This document shows, in pieces, positions 37,987-47,163 of a stretch of 64,000 nucleotides of DNA (positions are counted from its first letter, which is position 1; each line of letters begins with the position of its first letter). The position numbers and the translations under genes were made by a program. This DNA comes from Pseudobacteriovorax sp. (lineage in GTDB: Bacteria > Bdellovibrionota_B > Oligoflexia > Oligoflexales > Oligoflexaceae), in contig JABSRP010000010.1 of assembly GCA_013215145.1 (NCBI GenBank), forward strand, positions 186,001 to 250,000. Direction: 5' to 3'. Under the pieces are notes generated by a model. It did not search any database, was not told the DNA's origin, and worked only from the letters and a program-made list of their open reading frames with translations.

Positions 37987-38969
37987 ATTTAAGCGGAACA
38001 GAAAAGCTCAGGGAGTATCTGGACTACTGGGATATTGGTGTCCCAATATTCCAATCTGTTCTCGATAACGATGACCTTTTTCTGCCGGATGCTTGGATCA
38101 ATGACCTCCAAAGGCTACTACTGTTTTCTGGTCAAAGAGGTAGTCTGATGACTTTCACGAGCCCTTCCGGTCATTGCAAGTCTACCGTGGCAAGATGGAT
38201 CTATCAAAGGCTCGGTGTCGACAGTCACGAAGTCCTTTTATTATCGCTTTTTCAGGATGAAGCCAATGAAGGCTGGCTACTGCCTAAGGTAGCGAAATAC
38301 TTTGGTATCGAGCAAGGCACACCAGGCGCACTACTGCAAGGAGTGACGGAAAGAATCACCGAGACGAACAAGCTTGGTAAAGTGTTTACCATCATCATCG
38401 ACGAAGCACACAAATTGAGATCCCCGGCTGCCTTGACCGAACTTCATAGCCTCATAAGCTTGCAAAATCTTGTGCCATTCGGGGTGAATAGTGTCCTTCT
38501 AGGAGATCCTTTCATGATGGAGGTTCTCGACCAAACCCCTGAGCTGAAAAATCGCGTTCATGTTGGTATCCATTTTCCGTCTCTTACTTCTAAAGAAACG
38601 GCTAGATATATCGCCAAAAGACTCAGTCAAAACAACATAAACCCAAGGATGATCGCCGAAGGCTGCGTGGAAGAAGTTCACCGCCTATCGGGAGGCGTCT
38701 TCTCCAAGTTAAACGCCGTTCTTGAAAATTGCATGATTGAGGCTTTCCTTAGTAAGAAAAAAACGATAGATTTTGAGACGGTCACCAAGGCTGCAAGTTT
38801 TTCTCTAGTAGAGCCGGCACATCAAAAAGCCAGAACAAATAGCCCCGGTACCCCTAAAACTGATCGAAGTGGATTACCATCGCAAAAGCGTGGCGTATCA
38901 AAACATGAGTCAAACTCGAAGAAATCTGTAGAATTGAGTAGTCTCTTCTACAAATCGGATGACAAATAA
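37983..38969 (+). CDS. ExeA-like AAA ATPase with altered P-loop
   Basis: A 328-aa AAA-type ATPase resembling the cytosolic domain of ExeA/GspA and the TniB/transposition ATPases. The Walker A segment SPSGHCKST lacks both standard glycines (consensus GxxxxGKS/T has S and C there) but keeps Lys-Ser. Walker B is FTIIIDEAHKL and the sensor region LLGDP is present. The C-terminal 60 residues are Ser/Lys-rich and disordered-looking. The TTG start (AGGAG seven bases upstream) overlaps the previous stop. The gene ends 11 bp into tamB. No membrane segment or transposase partner is visible. Confidence 0.72.
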   Translation: MNLSGTEKLREYLDYWDIGVPIFQSVLDNDDLFLPDAWINDLQRLLLFSGQRGSLMTFTSPSGHCKSTVARWIYQRLGVDSHEVLLLSLFQDEANEGWLLPKVAKYFGIEQGTPGALLQGVTERITETNKLGKVFTIIIDEAHKLRSPAALTELHSLISLQNLVPFGVNSVLLGDPFMMEVLDQTPELKNRVHVGIHFPSLTSKETARYIAKRLSQNNINPRMIAEGCVEEVHRLSGGVFSKLNAVLENCMIEAFLSKKKTIDFETVTKAASFSLVEPAHQKARTNSPGTPKTDRSGLPSQKRGVSKHESNSKKSVELSSLFYKSDDK

Positions 38970-41900
38970 ACTACAAGATAAAACTGTGCATATTAGCCTA
39001 CGATTTAGCATTATTACCATATTCACTGCGATTGTCTTATCTATATTAGTCAACGCAGCAATCGATACCTCTTTTGTCCAAAACAAAGTCATAGGAATCG
39101 TAAATTCCCAGATAAAGGCTGCGCTGCCAGGTACTAAAGTCAAGTTCGAAACGGCAAACGTACAGCTTTTCCCACCTATATTAAGCCTTTACGGATTAAC
39201 TGCCGAAACAAAAGAGACAGCGAAAGTCGGTTCTATTGCGCAACTAAGGGTCAAGGTCTCAGTTAGTTCACTTTTGTTTGGCAAGCCGAAAATCTCATCT
39301 GTAGTTATTACCGATCTTCAACTTAACCTTCCATTGAACCATGATGCAAAACCATCCACAAATACAGAGGAACCATCAGTAATCAATTGGCCACCAGATT
39401 TTGACATCCCCATCAAAAAGGTATTTCTACGAAACTCTAAAATTCAGTGGGTCGCTCCTGGGGTCGACAGCGGCAAGCAAACCTTCGCTATTCTTGAGGG
39501 ATTGAATGCGAGCTTGATAAATCGTGGCTGGGAAGACATGGAATTAAGTGTTTCGGTAGATAATCTTAATTTTGGCCTCCAGGGAGACCATCTCGTCAAA
39601 AATGCGAGCATAACGGGCACGGTAAAAACGAGTCAACCAAAAACATTCGTTACGCAAATTGCCATTCAGTCCAAACAGCTCAACGTCGATGGAGAGATTC
39701 AAGCTGAACTCGAGATTATCGACACTCCCATAGATATGAAAAAAAAGAAGCCCGGCGAGAAAATCCTAAAAACAGTGATGATTGAAAGCGATTTTGATGT
39801 TCACCAGGCTGATATGAAAATACTAGGCGACTACTTGGGCGCCGACGAATCTGACGGATTTGTTGACGGTAACGTCGCTTTCCAAATGAACTTACCCATT
39901 AGTGGACCAAAGGAAATCTTCTGGAATCTAAATGGGGATGCTAGGTCGTTCCATGCTCGATTGTCAGGATTCAAGCTTCTCGAATCAAATATCGAATTTT
40001 CTGTTACTGACCATGCCTTTATTTTTGACCACGCGGAGATATTTACAGACCGCAAAGCCCAAAGACCTCTTGCAACCGGGACGGGAACCATAGGGTTTAC
40101 GTCGGCTGTACCCATCGACTTTACCATTCAGCCAAATGGGATCAGCCTAAAAACACTTTTGTCTATTTTGAAGGTAGACGACTTCGATGTCATTAAAACC
40201 GATATCTACTCCGATCGCCTAACCCTCAAAGGAAAAGGCCAGCCTTTTTATCTTGGCCTAAAAGGGAACGCAGACTTTGCCCAAATGAGCACCACAATTC
40301 TAGATAAGTTTCCTGAGTTCTCCGAAAGACCATCCTGTCGATTTGGAATTAACTTAGGAATTGATAGTAAAAAAGTTAGTATTGATGCGAATGAAGGTGA
40401 CTGCTATGCCGAAAATCGCATCACGAAAGAAAGTCAAATACTTCTAGATGGGGATATATCATTCAGTACCGATACAGGTATAAAACTGCTTGTGGAATCA
40501 AAAGACTTCGATGCCAATCTATTGGAACACTTTACCAAGGTAAAAACTGAGGGATCAGCGTCTTTTCAAACCGAAATAGTCGGGCCGTATGACGATCTAA
40601 AAGTTTTAAATAGTGTTAGGCTAGCGAACTTTTCCATAGGCGGTATAAAAGGAAACAAAGCTGGCGTAAAAGCCGATTTCGATATAAACCAAAACAAGCT
40701 ATTTATCCCAAATATAGATATCAAAACACAGCCAACGGGATCGATTACCCTATCAAAAAGTCATCTGGACATTAAAACCCTAACTCTGGATGGTAAAGTT
40801 ACCATCAATAACCTAAAGCAAGATTTTTTTTCAAATATTTTTCGTGAGCATATGGATCATAACCCAGTTAGCTTTGGAATCAGTAAATTTGAAGGTGATA
40901 TCAGAGTCCCAATACTCGAACCACTTCAATTAAACACCCGCTCATACTTACAGTTAAATAATTTGACATGGGAAGAGACTCTCCTCGTAAAGAGTCTGGA
41001 TGCGGAAATCATCGCCGACAAATCTAACATCATAGTAGAACAAATCCATCTCGCATCTGGCCAACACACTGTCAAGGCTAGCTTTCAGCAACAACGAAAA
41101 CCTATTAAAACACAAGCCAACAATTGGAAGCAACTAGGATTAAATACAAAAGATCAATTCACACTTGATGTGACATTCCATCCAAAACAACCAGAAGGTA
41201 AAAACCAAGACAACCAGACCAGATCTAGTGACGATCTTCCTATTGTCGGAGATAAGCTCAAGTATGCGAAGCTTGCTTTCCATCCAGAAGGCAAGCTGAA
41301 TCTTGAAGGATCATATGAAGACTTTAAAGGGAGTTTTCATGTTTTTCTAAAAGACATTCTTTTTTTGGGAAGTGGGATGGATCCCATAGAGGTCTCTGGC
41401 TTCTTAGAAAACTCTAAACTGAATATCCCTGTTATTCGTCAAGGTGGCAATACCCTTGCTGGTCGACTAAATCTTGACCTAAGCAAGCAAAATCTTCCAT
41501 TTTCCATGGCTATGTATCTGGAGCAATACGATCTTAGATTTTTACTTTCCTCATTTTTCACGAACGATCCGAGAAACTTTGCCTACATCACAGCAGAGTT
41601 AGATTTAAAAGGCGATTTGACAGATTTTTTCAACGCTGTGGGCAAACTAACCATCAAGAACATTGATAGCCAATACATTCAGCAGTCAGGTCAACAACAA
41701 GATAAAATCACACTACGATCTGAAAAGAAAATTGTTCTATCTCTCAATAAAGACTCTTGGGAATTTGAAGACAACAAATCACTCGACCTTATAAACGACA
41801 ACTTCAACCTCTCTCTGGCCCTGAACCACAACGACCCCCCGGAAAACCTCAATATATCAGGAGAGGGATCATTAAACCTCTCCATATTAAAAGATCTAAG

Positions 41901-43260
41901 CCCACAGATTGAAACCGCCGAAGGAGAAATAATATATTCATTTAGCGTAACAGGTAGTATTTCAGAGCCCAAAATCGGATTAAGTATTACAGATAAAAAA
42001 CTTGACCCTTTTGATCGAAGAAGATGGAAGGCTATTACGATTGGCTTTATCGATGCAAACCCAGCAATAAAAAATATAGAGGCTGATATCGTCATCGAAG
42101 ATAGTATCTTGACTGTAAAAAAACTAAAAGGGACCAAAGGTCGTGACGGCATCATTGACGTCACCGGGAAGATTGAATTTCTCTCAGACGACCCTCTCGA
42201 TTCGCAACTTAACATCAGTATGAATCGCATGGAGCTTCAGCGACTTTCCATTCCAGTCTTCAAAACTGGTAGTGCCATGGTTAGCGGCGACCTTTCTATT
42301 ATTGGCAGGCATCCTCCGTTTGTCATTGAGGGGAATATAAACATTGATGAAGCAGCCTCTATTACCGACTTTGACCTACGACGTGAGATTGTACCAAGCA
42401 TTCGTAAGAGTCAATCTGCTCCACCAGCCATACAAAGAGATCCTCTATTCAATATCGATGTGTCAGTAACAAGCGATGATAATATCTTTATTAAGAACAA
42501 AAACTTAGATTTAACTCTACGGACTGATCTCCGGATAAAAGGTAATGAGCAGGAACCCGTGGTGTTAGGACAGGTTGAAACCGTAAAAGGGACCTTCAAT
42601 TATCGTCGAAAGTTTAATATTAAGCAGAGCTTTGTCTCCTTCGAAGAGCCGATATATCCACCAGATCCAAGGCTAGATATCATTGGTGAAGCTGATATTA
42701 AAACCGAGGGCATCAATTATCAGGTAGTAGTGCTTATCACAGGGCGAGCATCAGACCCAAAAGTCAGTTTAAGCATCGACCCCCCGACCAAACCAGATGG
42801 TACCGCCGCGAGCAAGCTGGATGTCTTGATACTTCTCACAACAGGACGTATGCAAACGTTTGAAACGTCATCAGGAGACGCTTTACAGAATGAAGCGTTA
42901 CTTCTCCTAGCAGGTTACGCTGAAGCACCTCTTGAAAAAATATTTGATCTAACAGGTCAGCAATATATTCGGCAAATATATTTTGACTCTTATCTACCAA
43001 CGTCTTCAGATGAAGATGGGGCTGTTCCTCTTCCTATTGCTCGAGCAAATCTACCGATTAATATAACGGATGATCTCAACATCATTCTTCAGTATGATAG
43101 AGACGGTAATTTCAAGGGTCTATTTCAATATAGTTTGAACGAAAAAATCACTCTTTCTGGCGGAATCGACCCAAGAACCCAGGAAACAACAGATGAGGCC
43201 GATAACAATCTACCAGCGGATACGGGCCTTGATCTGAAGTTTAAATTTAACTTCGAGTAA
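38959..43260 (+). CDS. tamB: TamB-like inner-membrane/periplasmic protein
   Basis: A 1433-aa protein with one N-terminal membrane anchor (residues about 13-36) and a long beta-rich periplasmic body of repeating amphipathic strands. It ends with the conserved TamB C-terminal domain (DVLILLTTGRMQ, EALLLLAGYAEAPLEKIFDLTG, LNEKITLSGGIDPRTQ). Such proteins bridge inner and outer membrane and assist outer-membrane protein or lipid transport. It overlaps the ATPase gene by 11 bp and stops 1 bp before the Omp85 gene, as in many tamA/tamB pairs. The exact cargo is unknown. Confidence 0.9.
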   Translation: MTNKLQDKTVHISLRFSIITIFTAIVLSILVNAAIDTSFVQNKVIGIVNSQIKAALPGTKVKFETANVQLFPPILSLYGLTAETKETAKVGSIAQLRVKVSVSSLLFGKPKISSVVITDLQLNLPLNHDAKPSTNTEEPSVINWPPDFDIPIKKVFLRNSKIQWVAPGVDSGKQTFAILEGLNASLINRGWEDMELSVSVDNLNFGLQGDHLVKNASITGTVKTSQPKTFVTQIAIQSKQLNVDGEIQAELEIIDTPIDMKKKKPGEKILKTVMIESDFDVHQADMKILGDYLGADESDGFVDGNVAFQMNLPISGPKEIFWNLNGDARSFHARLSGFKLLESNIEFSVTDHAFIFDHAEIFTDRKAQRPLATGTGTIGFTSAVPIDFTIQPNGISLKTLLSILKVDDFDVIKTDIYSDRLTLKGKGQPFYLGLKGNADFAQMSTTILDKFPEFSERPSCRFGINLGIDSKKVSIDANEGDCYAENRITKESQILLDGDISFSTDTGIKLLVESKDFDANLLEHFTKVKTEGSASFQTEIVGPYDDLKVLNSVRLANFSIGGIKGNKAGVKADFDINQNKLFIPNIDIKTQPTGSITLSKSHLDIKTLTLDGKVTINNLKQDFFSNIFREHMDHNPVSFGISKFEGDIRVPILEPLQLNTRSYLQLNNLTWEETLLVKSLDAEIIADKSNIIVEQIHLASGQHTVKASFQQQRKPIKTQANNWKQLGLNTKDQFTLDVTFHPKQPEGKNQDNQTRSSDDLPIVGDKLKYAKLAFHPEGKLNLEGSYEDFKGSFHVFLKDILFLGSGMDPIEVSGFLENSKLNIPVIRQGGNTLAGRLNLDLSKQNLPFSMAMYLEQYDLRFLLSSFFTNDPRNFAYITAELDLKGDLTDFFNAVGKLTIKNIDSQYIQQSGQQQDKITLRSEKKIVLSLNKDSWEFEDNKSLDLINDNFNLSLALNHNDPPENLNISGEGSLNLSILKDLSPQIETAEGEIIYSFSVTGSISEPKIGLSITDKKLDPFDRRRWKAITIGFIDANPAIKNIEADIVIEDSILTVKKLKGTKGRDGIIDVTGKIEFLSDDPLDSQLNISMNRMELQRLSIPVFKTGSAMVSGDLSIIGRHPPFVIEGNINIDEAASITDFDLRREIVPSIRKSQSAPPAIQRDPLFNIDVSVTSDDNIFIKNKNLDLTLRTDLRIKGNEQEPVVLGQVETVKGTFNYRRKFNIKQSFVSFEEPIYPPDPRLDIIGEADIKTEGINYQVVVLITGRASDPKVSLSIDPPTKPDGTAASKLDVLILLTTGRMQTFETSSGDALQNEALLLLAGYAEAPLEKIFDLTGQQYIRQIYFDSYLPTSSDEDGAVPLPIARANLPINITDDLNIILQYDRDGNFKGLFQYSLNEKITLSGGIDPRTQETTDEADNNLPADTGLDLKFKFNFE

Positions 43261-43261
43261 T

Positions 43262-46114
43262 ATGAGTATTTTTAACTGCTGCAAAAAGCTTCTGTTTGTC
43301 TTAGCCTTTCTGGTCTGTTTTGACGGATTTGGAGACACACGCCTAAGCCGTAGTAAAACGCCTCAGGAACTCAATCAGGAACTCAAAAATATTTCCAAAT
43401 CAGGGATTTTTAATGAGATCGTTGCCACAAGACGCGGCGATTCAATATCCATCGGTCTAGAGGCCGGATTCCGGGTTAATGATATCATTATTTCGGCATC
43501 TACAAGGACCATCACGAGCCAATTAGATCAGAGCGTCGCTCTATTTGACGAACAGGTCCATAGCTTTCAAATGGAACAAAGACTAGAAGAAAAGTTAAAG
43601 AACGAATTGAAAACATTGGGATACTACAATCCCGAATTTACCATGCAGCTTATCCCCATCGATAACAGAAATATCCTTTCTATTCAGGTTTATGAAGGGT
43701 ATCCATGCCGATTGAGCCAGATCCAAGTAGATTTCCGAAAGCCTGAGTACATCGAAATACCGATTGCTCCAAATGATATCTGCAGCTCGCAAAATATAGA
43801 CACTGCTATTAAGGAACTGGAAGAGAACTTAGCAGATGAAGGTTATAATCAGGCTCGAATATCAAGCCCAGAAATCATTTATTCCCAAGAGACCAACACC
43901 GCAATCTTAAAGATAAGTGGCACTATTGGACTCAAGGTTAAGAGTATCGTTAACAGCCCAATTAAACAGGCTGGAATTATTCGCTTCATTACAGGTGATG
44001 ACTTGCATGACGTTGACCCTACCATCACCGACCCCAATACCATGAGAACTGAAATTCTTAGAAAATTTCGTAATTCTGGCTATCAAGACGCCTCAACAAA
44101 GCCACCGAGAAGACGGGTAACGAAAAACAATGAAGTTATTTATCAGTTTGAAGTCAACCCAGGCCCCCAATACACCATTTCTGAGATTCGGTTCGAAGGA
44201 TTGACAGCTATATCAAAAAAAGAAGCGTTAGAAATCATGGAACTGTACTCAGTCTTAGAAACAAACCCCCTCCTAACAGATCAAGTCTTAGCAGACGCTA
44301 TCGAAAATTTGAAAAGTCATTTGGCACGGACAGGATATTGGGATGCTAAGGTTTACTATCCTAAAATTGTAAAATCTCAAGTTAGCAAAACAGCTCAAAT
44401 CACATTTACCGTTAAAGAAGGCCTTCCTCGCATATTTACGTCAATCAGATTTACCGGTAATGAAGTTTTTTCGGACGAAGTACTAAGAGATCGATTTGAA
44501 GTTCAACAAGGTGAACCGATTGCCTGGGACGATGTTATTGCTTTTCAGCGAGATTTAACAACAGCTTATAGACAGGGAGGTTACCTCTACACAACAGTAA
44601 AAATCGACTTAATTCAAAATAGAGAGCGACAACGAGTCAGAACAATTTTTTCTATCAAGATTACAGAGGGACAAAGAGTTAAGTTCGGCAAAATCAGTCT
44701 GAACGGCTTGAGAAAAACCAAGCGTTTTGTGGTGGAGAGGGAAGTAAAAATTCTCGAGGGAGAATGGTATTCTCCCGACTTAATCGAGCAAACGCGAGAA
44801 TCATTAATAGACCTTGGGCTGTTTAGTTTCGTGACAGTTACTGCCACCCAACCAACGGATTTATCTAAGAAAAAAGCCGTCATTCCGTACACAATAAATC
44901 TAAGAGAATCTCGTCCAGGTCAAGTCAGTTTTGGACCAGGGTTCAGTCTCCAGGATGGAGGGAGGTTTTCAGTAGATGCATCCTATAACAATATCTTAGG
45001 AACTGGTCGACAAATATTTTTTACTGGTTCTTTCAGCGAAGAGGTGAGTCAAGACCCTATAGAAAATACAAGTATTCTAGGGTACAAGGCTGGTGTTGGC
45101 TATGTAGAACCATACTTTCTAGATCTTCCTCTCAACGGAATCCTGAGTTTTAACCAGTATGCAGAGGCCATCGATCAGCAGACTGAGGTGTCTACATCTA
45201 TCCAAGGCACACTGAGAAAGCGATTTCTTATCGCTGGCAAAAGACTCGATTTGAGTACCTACACTCTTTATAAGGTCACTGCTGAAAGCGCATCACAAGA
45301 CATTGCCCGACTCCTCAAATCAGATGAGATACAAATAAGGGAAATAGGAGCAAAATCGATATTAGATAACAGAGACAATATTAGTTGGCCAAAGTCGGGT
45401 TATATCGTTCTGGCCGAAGCAGCCTGGGCTGATTTAATATTGGGAGCTGATACCAAGTATTTTCATTGGTCGACAACCTTTAATTACTTCTTTTCACTTT
45501 CTGACACCTTCGTCCTCGCAACTAGTGCGTCTTTAGAGTCTTACTCTAACGTTTTTAGGTCTGAGACTAATATCGATTTGCTACCATCCTCTGAGCGGAT
45601 TAGATCTGGTGGCGCGGAGACTAACCGAGGATTTCAGAAGAATGAGCTAGGCCCGGCTGTCCGCTACACCGATAGTTCAGACAATTCTTCCCAGGTTGTC
45701 AAAATCGGAGGGACTCAGGCCACAACCTTCAAATTAGAGCTCCGTCAGCAGCTATCTAGCTCCGTTGGGATATCCTATTTTGTGGACAGCAGTAACAGTT
45801 ACCTAACAGAGAATGAAGAGAATCTTTTTAATGAGCAGTTAACCGAAGTCGATTCATCAGCCTCACTTATCGATAATTTCCGATACGATTTTACCGAAAT
45901 TCTTTCGGACCCATCAGTGATTTGGCGCAAAAACTTTGTTTCTTACGGACTCGCCTTAAGCTATATAACTCCAGTGGGATCCATCAATGCCTCTTATGGA
46001 TTTCCTTTGGATCGATGCCCACAGGATGAAGACTGCTCTGAGCTTAGAGGAAAACAAGAATACAAAAAACTATTGGGAGGTCAACTACAGTTTAACGTAG
46101 GTACCTATTTTTGA
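43262..46114 (+). CDS. Omp85-family outer-membrane protein (TamA/BamA-like)
   Basis: A 950-aa outer-membrane assembly protein. After a signal peptide (LLFVLAFLVCFDGFG), residues to about 560 hold POTRA-type units; six short stretches with the typical G-Y/L-x-x-A/x turn are visible (LGYYNPEF, EGYNQARI, SGYQDAST, TGYWDAKV, GGYLYTTV, LGLFSFVT). The C-terminal barrel contains the SGGAETNRGF motif of Omp85 proteins and ends in Phe. It directly follows tamB, suggesting the TamA role. The POTRA count exceeds the three of TamA and five of E. coli BamA. Its stop overlaps the convergent gene by 10 bp. Confidence 0.85.
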   Translation: MSIFNCCKKLLFVLAFLVCFDGFGDTRLSRSKTPQELNQELKNISKSGIFNEIVATRRGDSISIGLEAGFRVNDIIISASTRTITSQLDQSVALFDEQVHSFQMEQRLEEKLKNELKTLGYYNPEFTMQLIPIDNRNILSIQVYEGYPCRLSQIQVDFRKPEYIEIPIAPNDICSSQNIDTAIKELEENLADEGYNQARISSPEIIYSQETNTAILKISGTIGLKVKSIVNSPIKQAGIIRFITGDDLHDVDPTITDPNTMRTEILRKFRNSGYQDASTKPPRRRVTKNNEVIYQFEVNPGPQYTISEIRFEGLTAISKKEALEIMELYSVLETNPLLTDQVLADAIENLKSHLARTGYWDAKVYYPKIVKSQVSKTAQITFTVKEGLPRIFTSIRFTGNEVFSDEVLRDRFEVQQGEPIAWDDVIAFQRDLTTAYRQGGYLYTTVKIDLIQNRERQRVRTIFSIKITEGQRVKFGKISLNGLRKTKRFVVEREVKILEGEWYSPDLIEQTRESLIDLGLFSFVTVTATQPTDLSKKKAVIPYTINLRESRPGQVSFGPGFSLQDGGRFSVDASYNNILGTGRQIFFTGSFSEEVSQDPIENTSILGYKAGVGYVEPYFLDLPLNGILSFNQYAEAIDQQTEVSTSIQGTLRKRFLIAGKRLDLSTYTLYKVTAESASQDIARLLKSDEIQIREIGAKSILDNRDNISWPKSGYIVLAEAAWADLILGADTKYFHWSTTFNYFFSLSDTFVLATSASLESYSNVFRSETNIDLLPSSERIRSGGAETNRGFQKNELGPAVRYTDSSDNSSQVVKIGGTQATTFKLELRQQLSSSVGISYFVDSSNSYLTENEENLFNEQLTEVDSSASLIDNFRYDFTEILSDPSVIWRKNFVSYGLALSYITPVGSINASYGFPLDRCPQDEDCSELRGKQEYKKLLGGQLQFNVGTYF

Positions 46115-47076
46115 TGCCACTGATCTTCCTTCCATTTATATAACGATGCATTCAGATAGTTATCTCTAAATGATGTCCCCACCCAAAGGCTGTTTTCCGC
46201 GTCTATGTGCAAGGCTGTAGGTGGATGTAATATATCGGGCAAAGGCATAGACCTGCGATATCTTATATCGTAACAAGTATTGAAATCATAAACGTCGATT
46301 CTTTTGTTTCGTTTGTCAGCAAGAAGTACCTTTCTCCCCTTCGACGAAACCGTCATGGATGAGTAATCAGCATTTTTTGCCTTTCTACCTCTTTCCAAAT
46401 TACAGGCACGTCGCAACCGACACAAAACTCCGTCTTTAAGCTCACAGTTGACAGAAAAAATATTGAATCCTTTGATATCTGTTAGCAAGAGGAATTGGCC
46501 ATCTCTTTTTCCTAACCATCTAGGAGGTACGGAGACAATATCCAGAAATTTGATTTTACTAGGAGGAAAAGACTGATAAGCCTTTACAAAACGGTTAACA
46601 GCATTTTTGATATCGTAGGCAATGGGTTCTCCACTACGATCTCGTGCTGGTCTAAATCCATCGACTAAAATATCAGAAGGAAGGAATGTCCTACCATTTT
46701 CATTTTGAAAACCTATCCGGCCTAGTCGTCCTTCCAAAAGCAAAAAACCTTTATTCCAGAGACTAATTGAATTCCAATAGCCCTTACTCAAAGGCTTCTC
46801 TATAGGAATTCTTCGAGTAAAATCCGAATCACTTTTATACGAACCAAAATGCAACTCTCTTTCCTTTGGGTCCGGATTGTAAAGACTTTCTACGATAAAG
46901 TCCGTTTCACCAAGAGGTGTGACAAAAATTTTGTTATTTTCGCGATAAATAGAAGATAGTCCACTCGTCACAGTAATTTGCGAAGCATAAATCGAATCTT
47001 TCGTTAAAGCCTTTCCCAAAACCTCTGGTTCGAATAATGGCACCAAACCCATAACAATCGTTAGCAGTTTTCGCAA
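46105..47076 (-). CDS. secreted protein, possible beta-propeller
   Basis: I do not recognise this 323-aa protein. The first 20 residues look like a Sec signal peptide. The rest is beta-rich with repeated short strand-turn units (WNSISLWNKGFLLLEGRLG, SMTVSSKGRKVLLADKRNKRIDVYD, PTALHIDAENSLWVGTSF), resembling NHL/propeller blades. Three to four cysteines in the mature part may form disulfides. The TTG start is supported by AAGGAGG six bases upstream. It is divergent from the helical-repeat protein gene with 87 bp between starts, and converges on the Omp85 gene. Confidence 0.65.
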   Translation of the reverse strand: MRKLLTIVMGLVPLFEPEVLGKALTKDSIYASQITVTSGLSSIYRENNKIFVTPLGETDFIVESLYNPDPKERELHFGSYKSDSDFTRRIPIEKPLSKGYWNSISLWNKGFLLLEGRLGRIGFQNENGRTFLPSDILVDGFRPARDRSGEPIAYDIKNAVNRFVKAYQSFPPSKIKFLDIVSVPPRWLGKRDGQFLLLTDIKGFNIFSVNCELKDGVLCRLRRACNLERGRKAKNADYSSMTVSSKGRKVLLADKRNKRIDVYDFNTCYDIRYRRSMPLPDILHPPTALHIDAENSLWVGTSFRDNYLNASLYKWKEDQWHQK

Positions 47077-47163
47077 TGTTAGCCTCCTTCGAGTCTGATC
47101 ACTTTTATTATATGATAGAATTAAGAAGGACGCTCTTATTCAAAAAAACCTGTGGGAAGTATC

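Noticed and set aside
37983..38969. ATPase considered as a TniB-type transposition or defence protein
   Set aside because: No transposase, TniQ or end repeats nearby; the coupling with tamB makes a transposon unlikely.
41691..42230. 179-codon minus-strand frame inside tamB
   Set aside because: tamB is continuous with clear C-terminal family motifs; the antisense frame has no ribosome site or known domain.
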